From an uncultured Verrucomicrobiales bacterium (GTDB lineage: Bacteria > Verrucomicrobiota > Verrucomicrobiia > Limisphaerales > JACDHS01), in assembly GCA_937983475.1 (NCBI GenBank), contig CALJZV010000621.1:1-16290 (forward strand): 16,290 nt of DNA, given 5' to 3'. The first letter of the stretch is position 1, and each line of letters starts with the position of its first letter. Shown here in pieces: positions 6,627 through 13,678 of this stretch. Below the pieces are notes generated by a model that ran no database searches, was not told the origin of the DNA, and saw only the letters and a program-made list of their open reading frames with translations. The position numbers were made by a program, and so were the translations under genes.

Positions 6627-7349
6627 ATGAGACTAGTGCGAATGTTGAACATTGGTAAGGCCCGAGCGGGCGGGTTCACGCTTATTGAACTGTTGGTTGT
6701 GATTGCTATCATCGCCATTCTAGCAGGAATGCTCCTTCCTAGCTTGAGTCGTGCCAAAGAAGCCGGAAAGCGAATTTCCTGTGTCAACAACCTTAAGCAA
6801 TTAAGTCTCTCGCTGGCCATGTATGCGGGCGATAACAAAGGATTCTTCCCTCCACGCACTCTTGGAGGGACGGTGACCGCACCGGATCCAAGGTGGCCAG
6901 GCATCTTGCGAGATGGTTATCGGGATTTCAAAATACTTCGCTGCCCTAGCGATGGGCCAGATGACCCGAAGTCGTGGGACAAGAGTGTGGATCCGGCGGA
7001 CTTGGCGCCTCGCACTTATATTTTTAATGGGTGGAATGATTTTAATCTTACCAATTGGAATTCCGTAGGATGGTCCATGCCTGAAAACTTTATAAAAATG
7101 CCTTCCGATACGGTTGCCTTTGGCGAAAAAAAGTCGGTGTCAACTCACTTTTACATGGACTTGGAAGAAGGCAAAGGAAACGATTACGAGGAACTTCATC
7201 AATCGCGCCACAGTTCCGGTGGTGGTTCCAATTACAACTTTGCCGATGGGAGTGTCCGCTTGGTAAAACTCTGGCGCACCGTTGGACCAGACATCAACAT
7301 GTGGGCTGTTACCGAAGCTGGACGCACTAATTACGCATTTAGCTTTTAA
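6627..7349 (+). CDS. type II secretion / type IV pilin-like protein (prepilin N-terminal motif)
   Basis: A 240-residue pseudopilin-like protein. The N-terminus carries a class III signal: a short basic leader ending A-R-A-G-G, cleavage between Gly16 and Phe17 by a prepilin peptidase, Glu21 as the conserved fifth residue of the mature protein, then a long hydrophobic helix (L-L-V-V-I-A-I-I-A-I-L-A-G-M-L-L-P). The C-terminal part has R-H-S-S-G-G-G-S-N-Y-N-F-A-D-G-S-V, a variant of the 'H-X9-DG' motif of Planctomycetes/Verrucomicrobia pseudopilin-like proteins, here with 11 residues between His and Asp-Gly. A TTG at 6594 would extend the frame, but AGAAAGG ends 6 nt before ATG 6627, which decides the start. 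No pilus or secretion genes are adjacent, so it is an orphan; such proteins often occur in many copies in these genomes. Base composition is lower in G+C than in the flanking genes by eye. It ends in its own terminator. Confidence 0.85.
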   Translation: MRLVRMLNIGKARAGGFTLIELLVVIAIIAILAGMLLPSLSRAKEAGKRISCVNNLKQLSLSLAMYAGDNKGFFPPRTLGGTVTAPDPRWPGILRDGYRDFKILRCPSDGPDDPKSWDKSVDPADLAPRTYIFNGWNDFNLTNWNSVGWSMPENFIKMPSDTVAFGEKKSVSTHFYMDLEEGKGNDYEELHQSRHSSGGGSNYNFADGSVRLVKLWRTVGPDINMWAVTEAGRTNYAFSF

Positions 7350-7377
7350 ATTAATTTATTCCATTTCACTTTGCCCC

Positions 7378-7408
7378 AAGCCCCGCAGTCGCGGGGCTTT
7401 TCTTTTGG
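7378..7408 (+). terminator. Rho-independent terminator after the pseudopilin-like gene
   Basis: Perfect 9-bp stem AAGCCCCGC (7378-7386) / GCGGGGCTT (7391-7399) with the 4-nt loop AGTC, followed by TTTCTTTT on the plus strand. It lies 28 nt after the stop codon. Confidence 0.88.
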
Positions 7409-7483
7409 TCAAATAAGACCCATCTGTGGGGCTCACAGCCATATTTTCCTGCTTTTAGGAGAATTTCCCCCACGCCATTTCAT

Positions 7484-7521
7484 CCATCGCCCGATTGAAC
7501 CGTTCGTTTTCAAGGCGATGG
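7484..7521 (+). promoter_or_regulatory. inverted repeat in the leader of the four-cysteine protein gene
   Basis: CCATCGCC (7484-7491) and GGCGATGG (7514-7521) are perfect 8-bp complements around a 22-nt loop, with a further TGAA/TTCA pair inside. The 3' arm ends 9 nt before the Shine-Dalgarno sequence at 7531, so it could be an mRNA structure that gates ribosome access, or an operator. No T tract follows, so it is not a terminator. The function is unproven. Confidence 0.35.
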
Positions 7522-7542
7522 TGATGTAAAAAGGAGGCGATC

Positions 7543-7749
7543 ATGGCTGTTTATCAACATGCTCAGGAACTTAAAAAAGCCGAGCAACTGCTCAACGGGG
7601 ACAAAATCGGCGTGTGCCTGACCTGTAGGCACTGGGACGTCGAAAAAACGCGCACCGAGGCCTTGGTGCCCTATCTGGCTCTTTGCATGCAGCCCGAACT
7701 GGAAGTGCACCAACTAATCGTTAGCGGCAGCAGCGCCTGCACCAAATGA
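7543..7749 (+). CDS. small four-cysteine protein, probable metal-binding (hypothetical)
   Basis: A 68-residue protein with an unusually strong translation signal: AAGGAGG at 7531-7537, five nucleotides before the ATG. I do not recognise a named family. The first 18 residues look like an amphipathic helix (Q-E-L-K-K-A-E-Q-L-L). Then come C25-L-T-C28-R-H-W, C48 in L-A-L-C-M-Q, and C66 in S-G-S-S-A-C-T-K at the extreme C-terminus. Four cysteines, two of them as C-x-x-C, plus nearby histidines (30, 56) suggest a structural zinc or iron site, or a redox role. There is no signal peptide, so it is probably cytoplasmic. It stands alone between the pseudopilin-like gene and the convergent disulfide oxidoreductase, whose stop lies 78 nt beyond; nothing in the sequence proves a link to that redox enzyme. 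Its coding status rests on the ribosome binding site and the cysteine pattern. Confidence 0.7.
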   Translation: MAVYQHAQELKKAEQLLNGDKIGVCLTCRHWDVEKTRTEALVPYLALCMQPELEVHQLIVSGSSACTK

Positions 7750-7827
7750 GAAAAGCACCCGGAAATGGCCGAAGACGAAGAATCGTAAGTTCACCGGGGT
7801 GAAGAGGTCGTCTCGGAAAAAAGGTAG

Positions 7828-9231
7828 TCACCGTTTGCGCAGGGGAATTTCCCCCGCCAGTTCTTCGGCGGGATAGGTCCAGATTTCCGCCAGGGTCGGA
7901 TGATAATGCGGCATGGCGGCAAGCTCATGCACCGTCATGCGTTTATGCATGGAGGCGATGATTTCGTGGATCAATTCGCCTCCGGAAGGGCCGACGCACG
8001 ATCCGCCGATGATTTCGCCAGTGGTAGGATTGGCGAGTAGTTGCACAAAACCGTCCTTGGCGTCCATGATGAGGGATTTTCCATGATCCGCAAAGGGGTA
8101 GCTTGCGGCCAAATAAGGGATGCTCTTGGCGCAGGCTTCCTTTTCTGTCACGCCCACGCTGGCTACCTGCGGGTCGGTGAACACCACGCTGGTCAGCAGT
8201 CGATAATCCATGCTCCGCATTTTCCTCGGGTGCGCGATGTTGTGGGCGGCAGTTTCGCCCTGCTGGATGCCGATATGCACGATTTCATAAGGCCCGGTGC
8301 AATCCCCTGCAGCGAAAATGTGGGGTGCAGAGCTTTGCATGTGATGGTTGGTGATGATCCTGCCCGCATCGGTTTCCACGCCAGCTTTTTCCAGATCCAA
8401 ACTGGCCGTGTTGGGAACCCGTCCCAGGGCAAACAGGATTTCCTCGGCCTTGACGCGAATCAGGCGGTTGTTTTGACGAAATGAAATGCCTTTTAAACGA
8501 CCGTCTTTGAAGGCGTCCACCAGTTGGGTACAACTGTAAATAATCATTCCCTCGCGCCGAAACACGGCCTCCACAGCCGATGCGGCGTCTGTGTCGGATT
8601 CTCGCAGAATGTGCTCGCCGCGTTGAATGAGGGTCACCTTCACGCCGAAACGGGCGAAAAACTGGGCGAATTCAACGGCCACCGGGCCGCCGCCCAGCAC
8701 AATGAGCGATTTTGGAAGCCGTTTTAAAGATAACGCCGAGTCACTGTTCAGGCAGCCCACATCCTTGAGGTGCGAGAGAGGAGAGGGTGCCACGGTGGAT
8801 CCGGTGCTGATGACAAAATTACGGGCTGTGATCGTTTTGCCATTGGATAAATGAACGGTGTGAGAATCTTTGAACCCCGCCTTGGCGCGAATGAAATGAA
8901 ACTTTCCGCGCTGAAGTTGGCCATGCCGAAAATCGGCAAAGTCCTTGACCATCGCATCCTTGCGGGCCATGACCTTTTGAAAATCAAACCGGGGGTTGGT
9001 GCGCAGGCCCCACACGCTGGCCTTTTGCGCCAAATGAAGCACATCGGAAGCATAGAGCAGCGCCTTGGTTGGCATGCACCCGCGCAAAATGCATAATCCC
9101 CCGACATGCTCGCCGCCCTCGATGACTCCGGTTTTTAACCCATAAGCAACCGCGGTTCTCGCTGCGGCATAGCCGCCGCTTCCGCCGCCAATCACGGCTA
9201 CGTCATAATCGAAAGATTTTTGATTTTTCAC
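7828..9231 (-). CDS. FAD-dependent pyridine nucleotide-disulfide oxidoreductase (dihydrolipoyl dehydrogenase / mercuric reductase-like)
   Basis: A 467-residue class I flavoprotein disulfide reductase. The FAD-binding G-G-G-S-G-G is at 15-20, followed by the redox-active pair Cys47 and Cys52 in G-G-L-C-I-L-R-G-C-M-P-T-K. The NAD(P)-binding V-L-G-G-G-P-V-A-V-E-F is in the middle, then F-A-A-G-D-C-T at the second FAD contact. The C-terminal dimerization domain ends with the proton-relay pair His444 and Glu449 in H-P-T-L-A-E. Dihydrolipoyl dehydrogenases usually read G-G-T-C-L-N-V-G-C, so the C-I-L-R-G-C variant sets it apart. There is no N-terminal mercury-binding domain, no C-terminal Cys-Cys pair and no E1/E2 2-oxoacid dehydrogenase gene nearby, so the natural substrate is open. 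The start is GTG at 9231, before the first family motif; no strong ribosome binding site is seen. It is divergent from rpsL across a 210-nt gap holding the rpsL promoter. Confidence 0.85.
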   Translation of the reverse strand: MKNQKSFDYDVAVIGGGSGGYAAARTAVAYGLKTGVIEGGEHVGGLCILRGCMPTKALLYASDVLHLAQKASVWGLRTNPRFDFQKVMARKDAMVKDFADFRHGQLQRGKFHFIRAKAGFKDSHTVHLSNGKTITARNFVISTGSTVAPSPLSHLKDVGCLNSDSALSLKRLPKSLIVLGGGPVAVEFAQFFARFGVKVTLIQRGEHILRESDTDAASAVEAVFRREGMIIYSCTQLVDAFKDGRLKGISFRQNNRLIRVKAEEILFALGRVPNTASLDLEKAGVETDAGRIITNHHMQSSAPHIFAAGDCTGPYEIVHIGIQQGETAAHNIAHPRKMRSMDYRLLTSVVFTDPQVASVGVTEKEACAKSIPYLAASYPFADHGKSLIMDAKDGFVQLLANPTTGEIIGGSCVGPSGGELIHEIIASMHKRMTVHELAAMPHYHPTLAEIWTYPAEELAGEIPLRKR

Positions 9232-9367
9232 GTCCAGAACGTAGCTCGACTTTTCCTTTTCACGCCAGCCAAGAAGATTTTTTCATTTACACTGTGTTTC
9301 AGGGGATTCTTATTGCCACGGTTTGCTGAGGGAAATCGAAGAATCAAATATTTTGTCGAAATACTTG

Positions 9368-9404
9368 TTGCAACCCAAATAACCTTTGTTATATTCCGCG
9401 CTCC
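9368..9404 (+). promoter_or_regulatory. putative rpsL promoter (copy 1 of a shared ribosomal-protein promoter)
   Basis: TTGCAA at 9368-9373, a 16-nt spacer and TATATT at 9390-9395 fit a sigma-70-type promoter, followed by the G+C-rich stretch CCGCGCTCC. The 15-nt TATATTCCGCGCTCC recurs exactly before rplB. Transcription would start near 9402, giving a leader of about 40 nt that contains a small hairpin (9407-9411 with 9417-9421). No experimental start is known; the repeat is the main evidence. Confidence 0.65.
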
Positions 9405-9441
9405 CGCCTCCCAAACGGAGGTTGAAACGCATTTAATTGCA

Positions 9442-9837
9442 ATGCCGACAATTAATCAACTGGTCCGAAAAGGACGAAAGAAATTGAAGGTGAAATCCAA
9501 GGCGCCGGCTTTGGAAAATTCTCCTTTCCGCCGAGGAGTCTGCCTTCAGGTCATGACGCGCACGCCCAAAAAACCGAACTCGGCCATGCGGAAAGTGGCC
9601 AAGGTGCGTTTGACCAACGGCTATGAAGTCATCGCCTACATTCCCGATGAGGGCCATAATTTACAAGAGCACTCTATTGTGCTTGTCCGGGGAGGACGCG
9701 TGAAAGATTTGCCGGGTGTGCGCTATCATATTGTCCGAGGCACCTTGGATGCTGCCGGTGTGGAAAAGCGCCGGGTCAGCCGGTCCAAGTATGGCGTTAA
9801 GCGGCCCAAGGCAGCCAAAGGTGGAGAAAAGAAGTAA
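9442..9837 (+). CDS. rpsL: 30S ribosomal protein S12
   Basis: S12 lies at the decoding centre of the 30S subunit and takes part in codon reading accuracy. The 131-residue product shows the family blocks P-T-I-N-Q-L-V-R-K-G-R at the N-terminus, T-P-K-K-P-N-S-A-M-R-K-V-A-K-V at 41-55, G-H-N-L-Q-E-H-S at 71-78, G-G-R-V-K-D-L-P-G-V at 84-93 and R-S-K-Y-G-V-K near the end. Lysines 43 and 88, where streptomycin-resistance changes usually occur, are wild type, and Asp89, the site of beta-methylthiolation in E. coli, is present. The frame is open upstream to 9220, but ATG 9442 gives the canonical M-P-T-I-N-Q start and follows the putative promoter. There is no Shine-Dalgarno sequence at the normal distance: a GGAGG at 9417-9421 is 20 nt away and in a hairpin. 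First gene of the str cluster; rpsG follows after 8 nt. Confidence 0.97.
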   Translation: MPTINQLVRKGRKKLKVKSKAPALENSPFRRGVCLQVMTRTPKKPNSAMRKVAKVRLTNGYEVIAYIPDEGHNLQEHSIVLVRGGRVKDLPGVRYHIVRGTLDAAGVEKRRVSRSKYGVKRPKAAKGGEKK

Positions 9838-9845
9838 TTTGATTT

Positions 9846-10319
9846 ATGGCTAGACGTCGTCAAGCAGAGAAAAGACCTGTCTCGGAAGACAGCAAATATC
9901 ATAGTCCGCTGGTTGCGCGCTTGGTAAACACCGTTATGCAGTCGGGCAAGAAGTCCGTTGCTGAAAGGGTGGTCTACGGTGCCTTTGACCGAATCGTCGA
10001 AAAAAATCCACAGGGCAATCCGCTGGAAATTCTTCAGCGCGCTGTGGACAATGCCAAGCCCCGATTGGAAGTGAAAGCCCGCCGGGTTGGTGGTGCCACA
10101 TATCAGGTTCCTGTAGAAGTGAACGCGGATCGGCAGGCTTCGTTGGCGGTTCGCTGGATGGTGACATTTGCGGATGCGCGCAAGGGGGTGCCCATGAAAG
10201 AAGCATTGGCCGCTGAAATAATTGACGCGTATCAAGGACAGGGAAACGCCATTCGTAAGCGGGATGAAGTTCATAAAATGGCACAGGCAAACAAGGCATT
10301 TGCCCATTTCCGCTGGTAA
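9846..10319 (+). CDS. rpsG: 30S ribosomal protein S7
   Basis: S7 initiates assembly of the 30S head and contacts tRNA at the E site. The 157-residue product is of normal length, beginning M-A-R-R-R-Q-A-E and carrying L-V-N-T-V-M-Q-S-G-K-K-S near 26-37, V-E-V-K-A-R-R-V-G-G-A-T-Y-Q-V-P-V-E-V near 75-91 and the K-R-D-E-V-H-K-M-A-Q-A-N-K-A-F-A-H-F tail. The start ATG at 9846 comes 8 nt after the rpsL stop, without a Shine-Dalgarno sequence, so translation may be coupled. In E. coli, S7 represses its own operon by binding the long rpsL-rpsG spacer; that spacer is absent here, so control must differ. An intrinsic terminator-like hairpin follows the stop codon, before fusA. Confidence 0.97.
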   Translation: MARRRQAEKRPVSEDSKYHSPLVARLVNTVMQSGKKSVAERVVYGAFDRIVEKNPQGNPLEILQRAVDNAKPRLEVKARRVGGATYQVPVEVNADRQASLAVRWMVTFADARKGVPMKEALAAEIIDAYQGQGNAIRKRDEVHKMAQANKAFAHFRW

Positions 10320-10333
10320 CAAATAATTTAACC

Positions 10334-10367
10334 TGCCCCGAATACAGACTTCGGGGCATTTTTATTC
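10334..10367 (+). terminator. intrinsic terminator or attenuator between rpsG and fusA
   Basis: A perfect 9-bp stem, TGCCCCGAA (10334-10342) / TTCGGGGCA (10350-10358), with a 7-nt loop, followed directly by TTTTTATTC. By form it is a standard Rho-independent terminator. It ends only about 14 nt before the fusA start, so no promoter fits between it and fusA. It probably lets only part of transcription through (attenuation), or a fusA promoter lies upstream within rpsG. Confidence 0.8.
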
Positions 10368-10380
10368 TCGATTTTTGGCC

Positions 10381-12573
10381 ATGCAAGCAGTAGCTGAAAA
10401 CAAATCATTAAATTCACCGAACCGGCAGTATTCGCTGGAGCGCACTCGAAATATCGGCATTGCAGCGCACATCGATGCGGGCAAAACGACCACCACCGAG
10501 CGAATACTGTTTTATACCGGCCTGATTCATAAGATCGGTGACGTGGATGACGGCAATACAGTGACTGACTGGATGGCGCAGGAGAAAGAGCGGGGTATTA
10601 CGATTACCTCGGCGGCTGTGACGTGTTTCTGGACTCAAAAGCTTACCAAGCCTGGAGAGGACAGCCTTTATAAGGCGTTTAACAACGTGCCACATCGCAT
10701 CAACATCATTGACACGCCAGGGCATGTGGATTTTACCGCGGAAGTTGAGCGCTCCATGCGCGTATTGGATGGGGCAGTCGCGGTGTTCTGCGGCGTGGCA
10801 GGCGTGCAACCCCAGTCCGAAACGGTTTGGCGTCAAGCCACCAAATATCGTGTCCCTCGAATTGCATTCGTCAATAAAATGGACCGTACTGGGGCCAACT
10901 TCGAGAATGCGTTGAGTGACATGCGAAAGAAGCTCAATGCCTATGCTTTTCCGATTTATCTGCCCATCGGTGCAGAGGACCAGTTTGAAGGCGTGATTGA
11001 TGTGGTCAATCAAAAGGCCATCGTATGGGGGTCCGGTGATATCAGCGGGGAGGGCCTGAATTATGAGATCAAGGAAATTCCAGATGCCCTGAAAGAAAAA
11101 GCGAAGGCCGCTTTGGTGGAATTGATTGATGCCGTATCAAATAAAGACGACCAGATTGCGGAGCTGGTTTTAGATGAAAAGCCAATTGATGCTGCCACTT
11201 TGAAAGCAGCCATTCGCCGTCTAACCTGTAGGATTGAGCTGATTCCGGTGCTCTGTGGCTCTGCTTTTAAAAAGAAAGGGGTACAGCCGCTCATCGACGC
11301 GGTCATTGATTATCTCCCGTCGCCCGTTGATATTCCGGCCGCTCAAGGGCATATCCCTGGGACTGAAGACAAATTGGAGGTGTCTCCAGACGACAATGCG
11401 AAGTTCTGCTCATTAGCATTCAAACTTTGGACCGACCCTTACGCTGGTAAATTGGTATTCTTCCGGGTTTATTCCGGCCAATTAAAAAAGGGTGATACTA
11501 TTTACAATCCAAGAACACGAAAGAGGGAGCGCGTTAGCCGACTTATGGTGATTCAGGGCAGCGAGCGTAAAGACATTGATTGTGTATATTCTGGCGATAT
11601 TGCTGCTCTGGTTGGTCTCCGAAACATCACTACTGGCGATACTTTATGCCATGAAGATTTTGATGTGATGCTAGAGCCTCCGACTTTTCCTGAACCCGTT
11701 ATTTCAATGGCGGTCGAGCCAAAAACGAAGGCAGACCGGGAAAAATTGGGGGAAGGACTTCAACGTTTGGCTGAAGAGGACCCGACATTCCGCTGTTTTA
11801 CAAACGAAGAGACCGGTCAGCTTATTATTGCTGGGATGGGTGAGCTTCACTTGGAAATTATCATTGATCGGCTTAAGCGTGAATTCAAGGTGGAGGCCAG
11901 TTCAGGAGCACCGCAGATTGCCTACCGAGAAACCATTACGAAGCCTGCGGATGGCGAGGGCAAATTTATCCGCCAGTCCGGTGGAAGAGGACAATACGGC
12001 CACGCCGTCATAAAAATTGAGCCAAACGAGCGAGGGAAGGGGATTGAAATCGAAAATAAGATAGTGGGCGGTGCAATTCCTAAGGAATACGTTCCAGCTG
12101 TCATTGATGGCGTCACCGAAGCCATCAATAACGGTGTTTTGGCTGGCTATCAGATGGTTGATGTAAAGGTAGCCATTGTGGATGGGACATTTCACGAAGT
12201 GGATTCAAACGAATTGGCATTCAAGATGGCGGGTATCTTTGCGTTAAAAGACGCTGCCAAAAAGGCAAATCCATTATTGCTAGAGCCGATTATGAAGGTC
12301 GAAGTAACCACACCGGACGAATATCAGGGTGATATTTTAGGTGACTTGAACCGGCGCCGCGGAAAAATAATAGGCATTGACGCAAAGGCCGGGCAGACCA
12401 TTGTAAACTCCGAAGTGCCCTTGGCTGAAATGTTCGGCTACGCAACGGCGATTCGCTCCCTTTCAAAGGGTCGTGCAGCATATTCCATGGAACCTCTTTG
12501 CTTCGAGCCTGTGCCGTCAAGCATTGCCGCCACCATTGTGGATACTGCTGCAAAGAAACCTGCACGTTCTTAA
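10381..12573 (+). CDS. fusA: translation elongation factor G
   Basis: GTPase that drives translocation of tRNA and mRNA on the ribosome and, with RRF, splits post-termination ribosomes. The 730-residue product has all G motifs: A-H-I-D-A-G-K-T at 29-36, R-G-I-T-I-T in switch I, D-T-P-G-H at 111-115, N-K-M-D at 165-168, and C-G-S-A-F. The domain order G, II, III, IV, V is complete, with the domain IV stretch G-G-R-G-Q-Y-G-H-A and the C-terminal Y-Q-G-D-I-L-G-D-L-N-R-R-R-G segment of domain V. A short insertion (K-P-G-E-D-S-L-Y-K-A-F-N-N) precedes the D-T-P-G-H strand compared with E. coli. A TTG two codons upstream is in frame, but ATG 10381 is preferred; no Shine-Dalgarno sequence precedes it (ATTTTTGGCC). 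It follows the rpsG-fusA hairpin, and rpsJ follows after 24 nt, with no tuf between as in many other bacteria. Confidence 0.97.
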   Translation: MQAVAENKSLNSPNRQYSLERTRNIGIAAHIDAGKTTTTERILFYTGLIHKIGDVDDGNTVTDWMAQEKERGITITSAAVTCFWTQKLTKPGEDSLYKAFNNVPHRINIIDTPGHVDFTAEVERSMRVLDGAVAVFCGVAGVQPQSETVWRQATKYRVPRIAFVNKMDRTGANFENALSDMRKKLNAYAFPIYLPIGAEDQFEGVIDVVNQKAIVWGSGDISGEGLNYEIKEIPDALKEKAKAALVELIDAVSNKDDQIAELVLDEKPIDAATLKAAIRRLTCRIELIPVLCGSAFKKKGVQPLIDAVIDYLPSPVDIPAAQGHIPGTEDKLEVSPDDNAKFCSLAFKLWTDPYAGKLVFFRVYSGQLKKGDTIYNPRTRKRERVSRLMVIQGSERKDIDCVYSGDIAALVGLRNITTGDTLCHEDFDVMLEPPTFPEPVISMAVEPKTKADREKLGEGLQRLAEEDPTFRCFTNEETGQLIIAGMGELHLEIIIDRLKREFKVEASSGAPQIAYRETITKPADGEGKFIRQSGGRGQYGHAVIKIEPNERGKGIEIENKIVGGAIPKEYVPAVIDGVTEAINNGVLAGYQMVDVKVAIVDGTFHEVDSNELAFKMAGIFALKDAAKKANPLLLEPIMKVEVTTPDEYQGDILGDLNRRRGKIIGIDAKAGQTIVNSEVPLAEMFGYATAIRSLSKGRAAYSMEPLCFEPVPSSIAATIVDTAAKKPARS

Positions 12574-12597
12574 ACATTAATTGTTCTTTGATTATTT

Positions 12598-12906
12598 ATG
12601 CCTCAGCAACGTATTCGAATAAGACTTAAGGCCTACGATCATCGCGTTATTGATCAATCGGCGACGGACATCGTGGAAACTGTGAAGCGCACTGGTGCTC
12701 GAGTGGCTGGTCCTATCCCATTGCCCACCAGAATTGAGCGTTTTACCGTTCAACGCTCTCCGCATGCGGACAAAAAGTCTCAGGAGACGTTCGAGCAGCG
12801 CACCCATAAACGTCTTCTGGATATTATTGAGCCCACGGCTAAAACTGTTGATGAGTTGAAGAAGCTCAATCTGCCAGCTGGCGTAGACATCACCATCAAA
12901 ATATAA
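12598..12906 (+). CDS. rpsJ: 30S ribosomal protein S10
   Basis: S10 sits in the 30S head and, as NusE in other bacteria, pairs with NusB in antitermination. The 102-residue length is typical. Visible family features are R-I-R-L-K-A-Y-D-H-R-V-I-D near the N-terminus, G-A-R-V-A-G-P-I-P-L-P-T at about 33-44 and R-T-H-K-R-L-L-D-I-I after it, ending with the beta strand G-V-D-I-T-I-K-I. The start ATG 12598 follows an A/T-rich stretch (GATTATTT) with no Shine-Dalgarno sequence. It is the first gene of the S10 set and comes 24 nt after fusA with no terminator between, so the str and S10 genes are likely read through. rplC follows after 6 nt. Confidence 0.97.
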   Translation: MPQQRIRIRLKAYDHRVIDQSATDIVETVKRTGARVAGPIPLPTRIERFTVQRSPHADKKSQETFEQRTHKRLLDIIEPTAKTVDELKKLNLPAGVDITIKI

Positions 12907-12912
12907 CGATTT

Positions 12913-13650
12913 ATGCCAATCGGACTTTTAGGAAAAAAACTTGGTCAAACGCGAGTTTACGACTCGAAGGGGCTAATCACCCCAGTCACAGTTGTTGCTG
13001 TTGGCCTGAATCGGGTCATCCAAGTCAAAAAGACAGAGGGTGACGGTTACAATGCTGTCCAACTTGGCTTTGATGATCAAAAGGAGCACCGTGTTGCCAA
13101 GCCTTTGTTGGCGCACTTAAAGAAGCATAATGCTGCTGCAGTAAGGCGAATTAAGGAGTTTCGTGATTTTACGCTGGATGTTAAACCCGGTGATGTATTG
13201 GGTGCCAGTATTTTTTCGGTTGGAGATTTCATTGACGCCATAGGAATCACCAAGGGACGAGGATTTGAGGGCGTTATGAAGCGGCATGGTTTTAGGGGTG
13301 GTGATGCGTCGCATGGTGCAAAGGGCTGGCGCCGCCGACCAGGAGCTATAGGTCAACGTTTGTTTCCTGGAACTGTTCAGCGGGGCATGAAAATGCCTGG
13401 GCACATGGGTCAGGTTCGACGCACCACTCAAAATCTTGAGGTGATTCAAGTTCGCGAGGAACAAAACTTATTGTTGATTAAAGGGGCGATTCCTGGGTCC
13501 AAAAATGACTACGTAATCATTCGTGAATCCAAGAAACTGCCCAAGGGTTCTAAAGCTGCGAAGCTGCGCAAGGAACCGGCCTCTGCGTCAAAAGCCAAAT
13601 CGGCAGCTGTGGCTGAAAAAGCATCAGGTGGCAAGGATAAGAAGAAATAA
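12913..13650 (+). CDS. rplC: 50S ribosomal protein L3
   Basis: L3 is an early 50S assembly protein whose long loop reaches toward the peptidyl-transferase centre. Family blocks are the N-terminal G-L-L-G-K-K-L-G-Q-T, the central K-G-R-G-F-E-G-V-M-K-R-H-G-F, and F-P-G-T-V-Q-R-G-M-K-M-P-G-H-M-G with the following L-L-L-I-K-G-A-I-P-G. At the position of the glutamine that PrmB methylates in E. coli L3 there is histidine here, as in many bacteria. At 245 residues it is longer than the roughly 210 usual for the family; the extra part is a low-complexity C-terminal tail of Lys, Ala and Ser (last 35-40 residues, ending D-K-K-K), expected to be disordered and RNA-binding. The start ATG at 12913 comes 6 nt after rpsJ without a Shine-Dalgarno sequence. 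rplD follows after 28 nt. Confidence 0.97.
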   Translation: MPIGLLGKKLGQTRVYDSKGLITPVTVVAVGLNRVIQVKKTEGDGYNAVQLGFDDQKEHRVAKPLLAHLKKHNAAAVRRIKEFRDFTLDVKPGDVLGASIFSVGDFIDAIGITKGRGFEGVMKRHGFRGGDASHGAKGWRRRPGAIGQRLFPGTVQRGMKMPGHMGQVRRTTQNLEVIQVREEQNLLLIKGAIPGSKNDYVIIRESKKLPKGSKAAKLRKEPASASKAKSAAVAEKASGGKDKKK

Positions 13651-13678
13651 GTAAATCAACTATATCAATCCTGATATT

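Noticed and set aside
7424..7438. CTGTG/CACAG hairpin after the pseudopilin terminator
   Set aside because: Only 5 bp and not followed by a T run; the terminator at 7378 already explains the 3' end.
7790..7803. TTCACC/GGTGAA inverted repeat between the four-cysteine gene and the oxidoreductase gene
   Set aside because: Only a 2-nt loop and no T run on either strand; not a credible terminator.
9220..9441. 74-codon upstream extension of rpsL
   Set aside because: Runs through the putative promoter and gives sequence unlike S12; ATG 9442 gives the canonical N-terminus.
12574..12597. Possible tuf or other gene between fusA and rpsJ
   Set aside because: Only 24 nt separate the two genes; tuf is not in this window.
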